Assembly: GCA_963704155.1 (NCBI GenBank)
Contig: CAVPHF010000001.1
Coordinates: 93,340 to 157,339 of the forward strand
Reading direction: 5' to 3'
DNA length: 64,000 nucleotides
DNA from: Thiohalocapsa sp963704155
GTDB taxonomy: Bacteria > Pseudomonadota > Gammaproteobacteria > Chromatiales > Chromatiaceae
Numbering within the stretch: the stretch's first letter is position 1; every line of letters begins with the position of its first letter. Made by a program: the position numbers and the translations under genes. The notes beneath the pieces are model-generated. The model searched no databases, was not told the DNA's origin, and saw only the letters and a program-made list of their open reading frames with translations. Positions 9,085 through 17,518 of this stretch are shown piece after piece.

Positions 9085-9869
9085 TCAGTGTCGCTGTCGC
9101 TCGCGTCGGCGTCCAGCAGCGCCAGCACCTGGCCGCGCAGCAGCTTGGCACGCTCCACGGTCAGGGGGACGCGTCCCCGCTCCTCGACCTCGCCGCCGAG
9201 CTCCTCGGCCAAGGTGCGGGCGGCATGCAGCATCTCGTCGTAGACCATGATGTCGCTTGGGTCGCCTGCGAACTGCGCGAACAGCGCCAGTCCAGGCGTC
9301 TCGAAATCATCCATTGCGTCGACCGGAAAGTCGCCCGGCTTGACCAGATTGGCCATGCTGAACAGCGGCGTACGCTCGGGATCATCGGTTGCCGGGCGAT
9401 GGAAGATGTTCATGTCGCCGAGGACCAGCTTGCAGCGCCGCGCGACCGCGATGACATCGTCGCCAGCGAATGCATCGCCGGTGGTCACCACATAGAGCTG
9501 AATCAGCAGCTCCGGCGCAGCGCCCGCGTCGGCCTCTGCGTGCTCGGGCGCGGCCCGGGAGAGGGAATCGTCCTCCGTCGCGGCCGGCCCCGACGCCTCA
9601 TCGGCATCATCGGCATCATCGGCGAATCGATCATCGTCCTCTTCCGACCAGTCGTCCGACCAATCACCTTCGGCACCGAAGCCGGATTTACCTGCCTCGT
9701 CCGTCTCCAGCGGCCCCAGGTTGGGCTCGCGTTTGTCGGCGACGAAGGTGTCCCAGTCATCGTCCTTGTCTGTTCGGGCGCGCGCACGCTCCCTCTCCCA
9801 CAGGAACAAGCCGAGCAGGAAGACAGCTCCAACGATAATCAGGATCAGGCGCAGTGTGCTGGAATCCAT
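9081..9869 (-). CDS. zipA: Cell division protein ZipA
   Basis: 262-residue bitopic inner-membrane protein that anchors FtsZ to the membrane. A single N-terminal membrane helix (about residues 7-24) is followed by basic residues and then a long acidic, low-complexity linker rich in Asp and Glu. The C-terminal globular ZipA domain (about 125-255) carries typical blocks: LLIQLYVVT, GDMNIFHR, SMANLVKPGDF and the closing TVERAKLLRGQVL. ZipA is restricted to Gammaproteobacteria, which supports the taxonomic placement. It is followed immediately by ligA and preceded by smc. Confidence 0.95.
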   Translation of the reverse strand: MDSSTLRLILIIVGAVFLLGLFLWERERARARTDKDDDWDTFVADKREPNLGPLETDEAGKSGFGAEGDWSDDWSEEDDDRFADDADDADEASGPAATEDDSLSRAAPEHAEADAGAAPELLIQLYVVTTGDAFAGDDVIAVARRCKLVLGDMNIFHRPATDDPERTPLFSMANLVKPGDFPVDAMDDFETPGLALFAQFAGDPSDIMVYDEMLHAARTLAEELGGEVEERGRVPLTVERAKLLRGQVLALLDADASDSDTE

Positions 9870-10085
9870 CCGGGCCTCGACATCTGGGTTGAACTTAGGG
9901 TCGTTCCGCGCCGAAGTATATCAGTGGCAACCGGTATCGCGCGTCTCAGGAAGTGACGTCGCGCGCTGTCGGCTGCTTTTTGGCTCGATGTCTTTCGATA
10001 TCGGCCAACTTGAAGCCGTGCGAACAGGCTTAACCAAGCGTCCGCTCCGCTTGAACGCCCTCGCCCCTCGTCACTCGTCACTTGC

Positions 10086-13000
10086 TCAAGACACCATCCG
10101 CGCCGCCGCCTCCACATCCACCGAGACCAGCCGCGACACGCCGGGCTCGTGCATGGTGACGCCGATCAGGTGATCGGCAATCTCCATCGTGACCTTGTTG
10201 TGGGTGATGAAGATGAACTGGACCTGATCGGACATCGAGCGCACCAGCTCGCAGAAGCGGGTGACGTTGGCGTCATCGAGTGGCGCATCCACCTCGTCCA
10301 ACATGCAAAAGGGCGCCGGATTGAGCTGAAAGATCGCGAACACCAGCGCCACGGCCGTCAGCGCCTTCTCGCCGCCGGAGAGCAGATGGATACTGGAATT
10401 CCGTTTGCCGGGCGGGCGCGCCATGATGGTCACGCCCGTCTCCAGCAGGTCGTCGCCAGTCAACTCCAGATAGGCGTGCCCGCCGCCGAAGACGCGCGGG
10501 AACAGCTGCTGCAGGCCGTGGTTGATGCGGTCGAAGGTGTCTTTGAAGCGGTTGCGGGTCTCGCGATCGATCTTGCGGATCGCTGCCTCCAAGGTTTCCA
10601 GCGAGGTGTTGATGTCGGCGTATTGCTGATCCAAGTACCGCATGCGCTCGGACTGCTCGTTGAACTCGTCGATGGCCGCCAGGTTGATATTACCCAGGCG
10701 CTGGACGCGACCACGGACCTGCGCCAACTCGGAGTCCCAGGCATCCGCTGCGGCGCTGTCGTCGAGGTCGGCGAGCAGCGCGGCCGGCGCCGCTTCGTGC
10801 TCCGCCAACTGCTCCTCGAGGGTGCGCCGGCGCACCAGCAGCTCTTGGCGCTCGAGACGCTTGGCATCGAGCGCCCGCTGCGCCTCGCTTGCCTGCTGTT
10901 CTAGCCGCTGGCGCTGCTGCTCCGCGCCGCGCACGGCCTGGTCCAGCTGTTCCATGCGGTTGCGCGCGGCGGTCAGCTCCGCCTCGACATCGAGGCGCAG
11001 GCCCAGTTGCTCTTCGAGCTGCTCGCGCTGCTCGGCCATCGGCTCGGCATCCTGCTCAAGCGCCTCGAGCAGCTCGGCGCGACGCTCCGCCAGGCTGTCG
11101 AGCTGCGTCCGCGCCCGCTTCAGCGACGCATTCAGGGCGTCGCGTGAGGCGCGCCGCGTCTCGATGGCAAGCTCCAGGCGCTGCCGCTCGTCGCGCAGCC
11201 GGCTCTCCTCGGCACGCGTGGCGGTCACCTCGGCGCGCAGCGTATCGCGCTCCGCGGCGAGCGCATCGCGCTGCCCGCCCAGCGTCTCGGTCTCCTCCAA
11301 GGCCAGGTGCAGGCGCTCGCGGGCGACCTCGATCTCTTCGATCGCCTCGGCGCGGGCCTCGGCCAGCTCACGCTGTTCCTTGTCGAGTGTGGCGCGACGC
11401 TCGGTCAGATGCTCGAGGCGCGAGCGCCCGGCACCCAGCTCGGCATCCAGCGCGGCACGCTCGCGACTCAGACGCGCCACGCGCTCTAAGGCATCCTCGC
11501 GCTCCTGCTCCAGCTCCTGGCGGCGCTCGGAGAGTCCATCCTGCTGCTCACTCAGGTCGACGATGACCTGCTCCAGCTCGTCCATCGCCGACTGTAACGA
11601 CCTCAGCTCCTCGGCGCGGCCGATACTGCCGCTGCCGCGGGCGCCTTGGGCCGGCGATCGCACCCAGTCGCGGCCAACAATGATGCCGTCGCGGGTCACG
11701 ATACGCCCGCCCGCATGCAGCACGTCTCGGCGCCGCAGGGCGTCGGCGAGGTCCTCCGCGACCGCAACCCCGGCAAGCAGGCTCGCCAATGGCCAGGGGC
11801 AGCGCAGATGCGCCAGCAGCTGATCGGGGCCGTCGGCCTGGGCGGTCTCTGACGCGGCCTCGGACGCGGTCGCGAGCAAGGTCACCGGGCCGCAATCGAG
11901 CAGCGGTGCGATGCGCTCCAGGTCCTGCACGCAGAGTGCGCCGAGCAGCTCGTCGAGCACCGCCTCGGCGGCCCGCTCCCAGCCGGCATCCACCTCGAGA
12001 CTGTCCAGCAGACGCGGGACATCCTGCAGCTCGTGCCGCTCGATCCAGTCCGCGACTGCGTCGTCGCCGCCCTCCAATGCGGCATCCTGTAGCGCCTCCA
12101 AAGACGCCTGCCGGCCTCGACTGGTCTGCAGCTCGGTGCGCGCCGCGTCCAGCCGACCGCTAACCGCATGACGCTCATCGCCGAGTACACGTAGGGCGTC
12201 GGCGGCACCGGCCTGATCGTCGGCAGCGGCCGCAATCTGCTCATCCAAACCCTCGGAGCGCTCTTCCAACGCCTCCAGCCGACGCACCAGCTCGACAGTG
12301 TCGAGGCGCCCTAATTCCTGCTCTACCCGCCCCTCGCGCTGGGCGTCCTGGGCAAGGCGCTGCTCCAGATTGTTGATACGTCCGCGCTCGGACTGCGCCT
12401 GCTGGGTCGGCTGGGCGATCTGATCCTGTAGGTCATCCCACTGCGCCTGCCAGTCGTCCAGGCGCTGCTCGGCTACCGACAGGCGCTCGCCGGCCGCCTC
12501 GAATGCCTCGGAAACCGCCCGCAAGCGCGGCAGATCGCGCTCGAGGTCGACATCGAGACTGGACAGCTGGGTCTGGTCGCGCTCCAGATGCGATTCGGCA
12601 TCGTCCAGTTCCCGCCGTACCCGGCCGAGCTCGCTCTCCTGACGGGCGCGGTTCTCCTTGGCGAACTGGATCGCCTGCTCCAGTCGGGCGATCTCCGAGC
12701 CGACCGCGTAATAGCGCCCCTGCACGCCGTTGAAACCGTCGGAGGCATCAGCGAAGGCGTCGCGCTGCGCCTCGATGTCGGCCTCGACGCCGCGCTGCTC
12801 GGCACGCTTGGCCTCTAGCGCAACCTCCAGCTCGCCAAGCACGCGCTCGCGGGCGCCGATGTCGCGGTCGAGATCGCGCCAGCGCAGCGCCGTCAGCTGA
12901 TCCTCGAGGCGCCGCTCGTCGGCCTTGAGCGCGCGGTACTTCTCGGCCGCGGCCGCCTGGCGCTCCAAATGATGGAGCTGCTTGGCGACCTCGTCGCGCA

Positions 13001-13589
13001 GATCGTTCAGGCGTTCCAGGTTCTCCCGCGTGTGGCGCATGCGGTTCTCGGTCTCGCGCCGCCGCTCCTTGTACTTGGAGATGCCAGCGGCCTCCTCGAT
13101 GAACAGACGCAGCTCATCGGGTCTGGCCTCGATGAAGCGCGAGATCATGCCCTGCTCGATGATCGCGTAGCTACGCGGGCCGAGGCCGGTGCCGAGGAAC
13201 AGGTCCTGGATGTCGCGCCGGCGGCAGCGGGCGCCGTTCATGAAGTATTGCGACTGGCCGTCGCGCGAGACCTGGCGCTTGACGGCGATCTGGTTGAAGG
13301 CCGCGAACTGACCGCCGGCGCCGCCGTCGTCGTTGTCGAAGGTCAGCTCGATGCTGGCGATGCCGACCGGCTTGCGCCCGGAGCTGCCGTTGAAGATGAC
13401 GTCGGCCATCGACTCGCCGCGCAGCATCTTGGCCGAACTCTCGCCCATGACCCAGCGCACGGCGTCGATGACATTGGACTTGCCGCAACCATTCGGCCCA
13501 ACCACGCCGGCCAGGTTGCTCGGGAACAGGACGGTCGTCGGATCGACAAAGGACTTGAACCCGGCGAGCTTGATCTTCTCGAGGCGCAT
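10086..13589 (-). CDS. smc: Chromosome partition protein Smc
   Basis: 1167-residue SMC ATPase for chromosome condensation and segregation. Walker A GPNGCGKS is at residues 31-38, long coiled coils flank a central hinge (about 510-640), and the C-terminal head carries the ABC signature LLSGGEK and Walker B FCMLDEVDAPLDD. The length is typical. No scpA or scpB is seen nearby in this window. smc is the first gene of the smc-zipA-ligA operon, an order characteristic of gammaproteobacteria that use Smc rather than MukB. Confidence 0.97.
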   Translation of the reverse strand: MRLEKIKLAGFKSFVDPTTVLFPSNLAGVVGPNGCGKSNVIDAVRWVMGESSAKMLRGESMADVIFNGSSGRKPVGIASIELTFDNDDGGAGGQFAAFNQIAVKRQVSRDGQSQYFMNGARCRRRDIQDLFLGTGLGPRSYAIIEQGMISRFIEARPDELRLFIEEAAGISKYKERRRETENRMRHTRENLERLNDLRDEVAKQLHHLERQAAAAEKYRALKADERRLEDQLTALRWRDLDRDIGARERVLGELEVALEAKRAEQRGVEADIEAQRDAFADASDGFNGVQGRYYAVGSEIARLEQAIQFAKENRARQESELGRVRRELDDAESHLERDQTQLSSLDVDLERDLPRLRAVSEAFEAAGERLSVAEQRLDDWQAQWDDLQDQIAQPTQQAQSERGRINNLEQRLAQDAQREGRVEQELGRLDTVELVRRLEALEERSEGLDEQIAAAADDQAGAADALRVLGDERHAVSGRLDAARTELQTSRGRQASLEALQDAALEGGDDAVADWIERHELQDVPRLLDSLEVDAGWERAAEAVLDELLGALCVQDLERIAPLLDCGPVTLLATASEAASETAQADGPDQLLAHLRCPWPLASLLAGVAVAEDLADALRRRDVLHAGGRIVTRDGIIVGRDWVRSPAQGARGSGSIGRAEELRSLQSAMDELEQVIVDLSEQQDGLSERRQELEQEREDALERVARLSRERAALDAELGAGRSRLEHLTERRATLDKEQRELAEARAEAIEEIEVARERLHLALEETETLGGQRDALAAERDTLRAEVTATRAEESRLRDERQRLELAIETRRASRDALNASLKRARTQLDSLAERRAELLEALEQDAEPMAEQREQLEEQLGLRLDVEAELTAARNRMEQLDQAVRGAEQQRQRLEQQASEAQRALDAKRLERQELLVRRRTLEEQLAEHEAAPAALLADLDDSAAADAWDSELAQVRGRVQRLGNINLAAIDEFNEQSERMRYLDQQYADINTSLETLEAAIRKIDRETRNRFKDTFDRINHGLQQLFPRVFGGGHAYLELTGDDLLETGVTIMARPPGKRNSSIHLLSGGEKALTAVALVFAIFQLNPAPFCMLDEVDAPLDDANVTRFCELVRSMSDQVQFIFITHNKVTMEIADHLIGVTMHEPGVSRLVSVDVEAAARMVS

Positions 13590-14070
13590 CAGAGGGTCCG
13601 CTCGCTGCCCTGGCCATGCGCTCGCGCGGACCGCCGGAGCAGCGTCGCCGCTGCGGCAAGACTCTGCCTCATCGTCCTTTGCTCAGTTTCATCGGCGCTA
13701 TTCCAGGTCATCAAGGCGGGAAAGATACGCAAGCACCCCGCATGGAACAAGCATCGGCGACGTATCGGGACCGACTGGCGAGGCGAGAAGAGACCCCTGA
13801 GCCTGATCCAAGCTTGTCGCGTACGGGGCACGGCCAGGGCCAAGGGCCGAGGTGATGCTTAAGATATTTCGACTAGGGGCGCCCTCCTCCGGACGATGAG
13901 TACAGAGCGGATCGCCTGGTAAACTCGCTAGACGCGGCTGGAGCCATGGTCTCCCTGGAGGGCGCCCGAGCGGAGATGATTGAGCACCGCCCTTGCCACT
14001 TTTTTCTGATGCTTCCTCAACCAAAGAGCCGCCGGCCGCTGGGCCGGCGCTCGAGACTGGAGACCAACGC
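13590..14070. other. Intergenic region between divergent smc and queF
   Basis: 481 bp without a convincing gene. The first 280 bp hold only short frames with no family features. The part next to queF contains an inverted-repeat element (13877-13967) and a run of six T at 14000-14005. I see no preQ1 riboswitch consensus. Confidence 0.7.
13877..13967 (+). ncRNA. Candidate structured RNA / attenuator upstream of queF
   Basis: A perfect 11-bp inverted repeat, GGGCGCCCTCC (13877-13887) and GGAGGGCGCCC (13957-13967), encloses 69 nt. Inside is a small GGAG/CTCC hairpin (13940-13954). A U-run follows 33 nt after the outer stem (14000-14005), and queF starts at 14071. It is not a tRNA: no T-loop or anticodon arm can be drawn. 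It could be a cis-regulatory leader, a small RNA or a DNA palindrome. The strand is assumed from queF. Confidence 0.4.
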
Positions 14071-14460
14071 ATGACCACAGCGCCGAGCAAGACGCTCGAA
14101 ACCTTTGCCAATCCGCAGCCGGGGCGCGACTATACGGTGCGCATCCGGGTGCCTGAGTTCACCTGTCTGTGCCCCAAGACCGGGCAACCGGATTTCGCCG
14201 AGCTGACGCTGGAATACATCCCCGAGACGCTCTGCGTGGAGCTTAAGTCGCTGAAACTCTATGTCTGGTCGTTCCGCGATCAGGGCGGCTTTCATGAGGA
14301 CGTCAGCAACCGAATCCTGACCGACCTGGTCACGGCGACCCAACCGCGCTTCATGCGCCTGACGGCCGATTTCAATGTGCGCGGCGGCATCTACACCACC
14401 GTGGTCGTCGAGCATCGCGCGGAGGGCTGGACCCCGCCGCCGCGCGTGCAGCTGCCCTGA
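14071..14460 (+). CDS. queF: NADPH-dependent 7-cyano-7-deazaguanine reductase QueF (short type)
   Basis: 129-residue QueF of the short, YkvM-like type; reduces preQ0 to preQ1 in queuosine biosynthesis. The catalytic cysteine is C34 in LCPKTGQPDF with D41 as partner. The family motif ELKSLKLY (57-64) binds NADPH, and the GGFHE block supplies substrate-binding His and Glu (75-76). I chose the ATG at 14071, which has a GGAG upstream, because it gives the family length. queC, the preceding-step synthase, is also in this window but 20 kb away, beyond the BREX island. Confidence 0.96.
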   Translation: MTTAPSKTLETFANPQPGRDYTVRIRVPEFTCLCPKTGQPDFAELTLEYIPETLCVELKSLKLYVWSFRDQGGFHEDVSNRILTDLVTATQPRFMRLTADFNVRGGIYTTVVVEHRAEGWTPPPRVQLP

Positions 14461-14473
14461 CGCAGGGCTCCGA

Positions 14474-15889
14474 GTGAACCCACGACGCGATCGCTCATCC
14501 GCCCTGTCGCCGGCCGGAAAGCGTGCGCGCTTCGGCATCGGCGTCGATATCGGCACCTCGGGCTGCCGCGCCATCGTGCTCGACGCCGTCGGTGATCGAA
14601 TCGCCGAGGCGCGGGTGCCGCTTCCCGAGCCAGTCAGACGCACTGACGGCGGCGTCGAACAGTCGCCTAAACTCTGGTGGGATGCGGTGCTGGAACTGCT
14701 CAGGCGCATCGCGCCCGCGGTCGCCGGCCTGCCCGGTGGCAGGCTGTGCCTGGATGCAACCTCGGCAACCATGTTGCTCGCCCGGTCAGACGGCACGCCG
14801 CTGGGACCAGCGCTGATGTACAGCGACAGCCGCTCGATTGACGAGGCACGGATCGTCGCCAACGTCGCACCAGCCACCTCCGCCGCCCGCGGCGCCAGCT
14901 CCAGTCTCGCGAAGCTGCTGTATCTCGCAAAACAGCATCGGCCGGCCGAGCCCGTGTTCGCGTTGCACCAGGCGGACTGGGCCATCGGGCGCCTTACCGG
15001 CCGGCTGGCGAATCGACGGATGCAGGGTCCGCCAGGCCGATCAGGGTATACCGGTGCTGATTGTCCGGCAGATTCCACCAGCGCGCAGGCCGACACCGAT
15101 TGGAACAACGGGCTGAAGCTCGGCTTCGACCCCGCCACCGAACGCTGGCCTGCCTGGATGCATGCCTTGCTGCCAGCGGATGTGCTGCTGCCCGTGGTCC
15201 ACGCCCCCGGCGCACCGCTGGCGGTGATCGACAATGAGATCGCCAAGGGAACCGGCCTGCCGGATGACCTGATTATCTGCGCCGGCACCACCGATAGCAC
15301 CGCCGCGGTCGTCGCCACAGGCGCCGATCGGCCGGGCGACGCGGTCACCAGTCTGGGCAGCACCCTGGTCCTCAAGATCGTCAGCGGGCATCCGGTCGCC
15401 GCGGCCGAGTATGGCGTCTACAGCCATCGCATCGGCGACCGCTGGCTCGCCGGCGGCGCATCCAACAGCGGCGGCGCGGTGCTCAGACACTTTTTCTCAG
15501 ACCAACAAATCGACCGCTTGATGCCGCAGATCGATCCGGCGACCGAGTCTGGTCTCGACTACTATCCGCTGCTTGCCGCGGGCGAGCGCTTTCCCATCGC
15601 TGATCCGGCGCTGCAGCCACGCCTGCAGCCGCGCCCGCGAAGCGACGCCCACTTCCTGCATGGTCTGCTGGAGGGCATCGCCCGCATAGAACGCGACGGC
15701 TACCGGCGCCTAACCGAGCTTGGCGCAACATCACCCCATCGCGTCCTCACCGCCGGCGGCGGTGCGCGCAACCGCCAGTGGTTGAAAATGCGTCAGCGCC
15801 TGCTCGGCATCCCCGTGCTCGCCGCCGAGGAACAGGAAGCGGCCTTCGGGGCGGCCATTTTGGCCCTGCACCCCCGCGGCGACCGCTGA
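14474..15889 (+). CDS. FGGY-family carbohydrate kinase
   Basis: 471-residue sugar kinase. The N-terminal phosphate-binding motif GIGVDIGTSGCRA and the C-terminal FGGY motif region (TAGGGARNRQW) are both clear, and GTTDSTAA lies in the inter-domain hinge. The most similar families are xylulokinase and related pentulose/hexulose kinases, but the substrate cannot be set from sequence. The GTG at 14474 starts 13 bp after queF and is the most likely start; an upstream ATG in the same frame would overlap queF by 86 bp. No transporter or isomerase partner lies beside it. Confidence 0.85.
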   Translation: MNPRRDRSSALSPAGKRARFGIGVDIGTSGCRAIVLDAVGDRIAEARVPLPEPVRRTDGGVEQSPKLWWDAVLELLRRIAPAVAGLPGGRLCLDATSATMLLARSDGTPLGPALMYSDSRSIDEARIVANVAPATSAARGASSSLAKLLYLAKQHRPAEPVFALHQADWAIGRLTGRLANRRMQGPPGRSGYTGADCPADSTSAQADTDWNNGLKLGFDPATERWPAWMHALLPADVLLPVVHAPGAPLAVIDNEIAKGTGLPDDLIICAGTTDSTAAVVATGADRPGDAVTSLGSTLVLKIVSGHPVAAAEYGVYSHRIGDRWLAGGASNSGGAVLRHFFSDQQIDRLMPQIDPATESGLDYYPLLAAGERFPIADPALQPRLQPRPRSDAHFLHGLLEGIARIERDGYRRLTELGATSPHRVLTAGGGARNRQWLKMRQRLLGIPVLAAEEQEAAFGAAILALHPRGDR

Positions 15890-16119
15890 CGATAGGCCAC
15901 CTATCTCGCACGGCAGGGCAGCGCATTTGCCGTCAGTTATCTCGGCAGCTTGCGCTGGTCAGTCGATCGCGTTGTGCTATGGTTCAGCGCCAGTTTGTGT
16001 GCCAAGTCGCAATCCAGTTCGCTGTCCGTGTCACTTGAGACGGTGCACGCTATCCTTGAGCGCGACGATGCTGTTTCGAAGCGCAACCTCTTACCGCTGG
16101 ACCGAGAACTGCCCCGCCC

Positions 16120-16737
16120 GTGCTCGACGCAGGACGCTACAAGGCGAATTTCACCAAGGGCGGGCTGATGGTGCCGGAGAGCCGCATCGTCGCCGACCTG
16201 CTGCTCCGGGGCATTGATGACCGCGGTTGGAAGCAGGCCATCGAGCACGAGAACGTCCTCGCCAAGCGCTCCCCGACCACGGCATCGACCGAAGCCGCCC
16301 TCATCCGCAGCCGGCTGCGAACCCTCTCAGACGATCTCTGGCGACTGATCCGCGACGGCAGCAAGCCGGTTGCGACCCATGCCGTGTTGGCCGCGACCGT
16401 CAACTACTCCCCATTGTTCGGCGACTTCCTTGATCTGGTCGTCCGCGACCTGTACCGGCGCTTCGAGTCGACCTTGAAGCCGCAGCATTGGGATCAGTAC
16501 GTCGAGGACTGCCACACCCGTGACCCCGGCATGCCCGACTGGACCGCGGCCACACTGGACAAGCTGCGCTCACGGGCCTTCAGGATGCTATCCGATGCGG
16601 GCTATCTGGCCGACACCCGCACCCGGTCGCTGCAGCCGATGCGCGTCTGCCCGGAGGTGGTGCGGGCGCTCAAGGACGCCGGCGAGCACTACGCCTTGCG
16701 CTGCCTCCAGGTCGGCAGCCCGGAGGAGACGCCGTGA
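16120..16737 (+). CDS. brxA: BREX protein BrxA (DUF1819)
   Basis: 205-residue DUF1819 protein, first gene of a type 1 BREX phage-exclusion locus. Family features are the opening YKANFTKGGLMVPESR, the helical core, and the LSDAGYL block near the end. Described BrxA proteins are small all-helical DNA-binding proteins. The start is GTG at 16120; an ATG at 16168 would cut the conserved opening and is less likely. The stop overlaps the brxB start by four bases (GTGA). The 230 bp upstream are non-coding and should hold the BREX promoter; TGCTATGGT (15975-15983) is a weak possible -10 region. Confidence 0.92.
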   Translation: MLDAGRYKANFTKGGLMVPESRIVADLLLRGIDDRGWKQAIEHENVLAKRSPTTASTEAALIRSRLRTLSDDLWRLIRDGSKPVATHAVLAATVNYSPLFGDFLDLVVRDLYRRFESTLKPQHWDQYVEDCHTRDPGMPDWTAATLDKLRSRAFRMLSDAGYLADTRTRSLQPMRVCPEVVRALKDAGEHYALRCLQVGSPEETP

Positions 16738-17318
16738 GCACGGACTTCAACCAGCGCCTGGACAAGATCCTCGGCCGCATCACCTCGGACGACTTCCTGC
16801 ACGGCCGCGGTCTCGGCAACGAGATCCCGTTCTACGCCTTCGACTATCCGCCCGAGCACGAGCTTGCGGTGCGCGGGCACATCCGCTTCCTGCTGGAGCA
16901 GATCCCCAAGCGCCGGCCTGCGTTGCGCGTCGCCCACATCAACCTGTTCGAGCTGATGATCGGCCACCTCAAGGACCGCGGCTTCTACGACAAGGCCCTC
17001 GCGCTGCAAAAGCAAAAGGGCGACGAGGCCCTGCGCAAGGCACTGGCCGCACCGCTCGATCCCGCCAAGCTGGCGGGCGTGCTGGTCGAGCAGGTCGACC
17101 CAAAGAGCCAGGACCTGGTGCTGATCTCCGGCATCGGCAGCGCTTACCCGCTGCTGCGCACGCACAACCTGCTGAACAACCTGCATCACCGCATGGGCAG
17201 CACGCCGCTGCTGCTGTTCTATCCCGGCGTGTACGACGGCCAGTCGCTTCGCCTGTTCGGCCTGTTGCCGGACAAACCCTATTACAGGGCGTTTCGGTTG
17301 GTGGGGGGAGAGAAGTGA
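16734..17318 (+). CDS. brxB: BREX protein BrxB (DUF1788)
   Basis: 194-residue DUF1788 protein of the BREX core. The conserved parts are FYAFDYPPEHE, the HINLFELM block, LISGIGSAYPLLR and LLLFYPGVYDGQSLRLFG, which matches the family closely. The GTG start overlaps the brxA stop. The reading frame is intact. The last codons and stop (GAGAAGTGA) form the first unit of an 8-bp tandem array that continues into the intergenic region, so the array abuts the gene end exactly. Confidence 0.94.
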   Translation: MSTDFNQRLDKILGRITSDDFLHGRGLGNEIPFYAFDYPPEHELAVRGHIRFLLEQIPKRRPALRVAHINLFELMIGHLKDRGFYDKALALQKQKGDEALRKALAAPLDPAKLAGVLVEQVDPKSQDLVLISGIGSAYPLLRTHNLLNNLHHRMGSTPLLLFYPGVYDGQSLRLFGLLPDKPYYRAFRLVGGEK

Positions 17319-17342
17319 GGAAGTGAAGAAGTGAGGAAGTGG
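17312..17342 (+). repeat. 8-bp tandem array (GAAGTGAR), stop-anchored, after brxB
   Basis: Four units of GAAGTGA plus one purine (period 8). The first unit contains the brxB stop codon TGA. It is the complement in sense of the pyrimidine array that precedes brxC (17476-17516), so the two form an inverted-repeat bracket around about 130 bp of non-coding sequence. Confidence 0.9.
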
Positions 17343-17475
17343 GGAGGAAACCGAGGAGTGCGTGCATTCGTTGTCTAACCACGATACAAGGGGCCACATC
17401 AGAGAGCTTGCCATGACCCATCTGGCAACGTGTTGACTCGTCGTCCTCCGAACTCTCTCCTGCCCCGCCTCTCAA

Positions 17476-17516
17476 CTTCTTTAACTTCCCCACTTCTTAA
17501 CTTCCCGGCTTCTTCA
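17476..17516 (+). repeat. 8-bp pyrimidine-rich array (CTTCNNNA) before brxC
   Basis: Five units of CTTC plus four bases (period 8, one unit of 9): CTTCTTTAA, CTTCCCCA, CTTCTTAA, CTTCCCGG, CTTCTTCA. It ends two bases before the brxC ATG and occupies the place of a Shine-Dalgarno sequence, none of which is visible. Confidence 0.85.
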
Positions 17517-17518
17517 AA

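Noticed and set aside
7150..9243. Long plus-strand frame opposite ligA
   Set aside because: It is the antisense of ligA; residues are low-complexity Arg/Ala/Gly/His and match no family, as expected in GC-rich DNA.
13877..13967. tRNA-Sec or another tRNA upstream of queF
   Set aside because: Length and acceptor-like stem fit, but there is no T-loop consensus, no anticodon arm and no CCA end.
13968..14070. preQ1 riboswitch in front of queF
   Set aside because: No preQ1-I/II/III consensus (short pseudoknot with conserved aptamer core) could be drawn.
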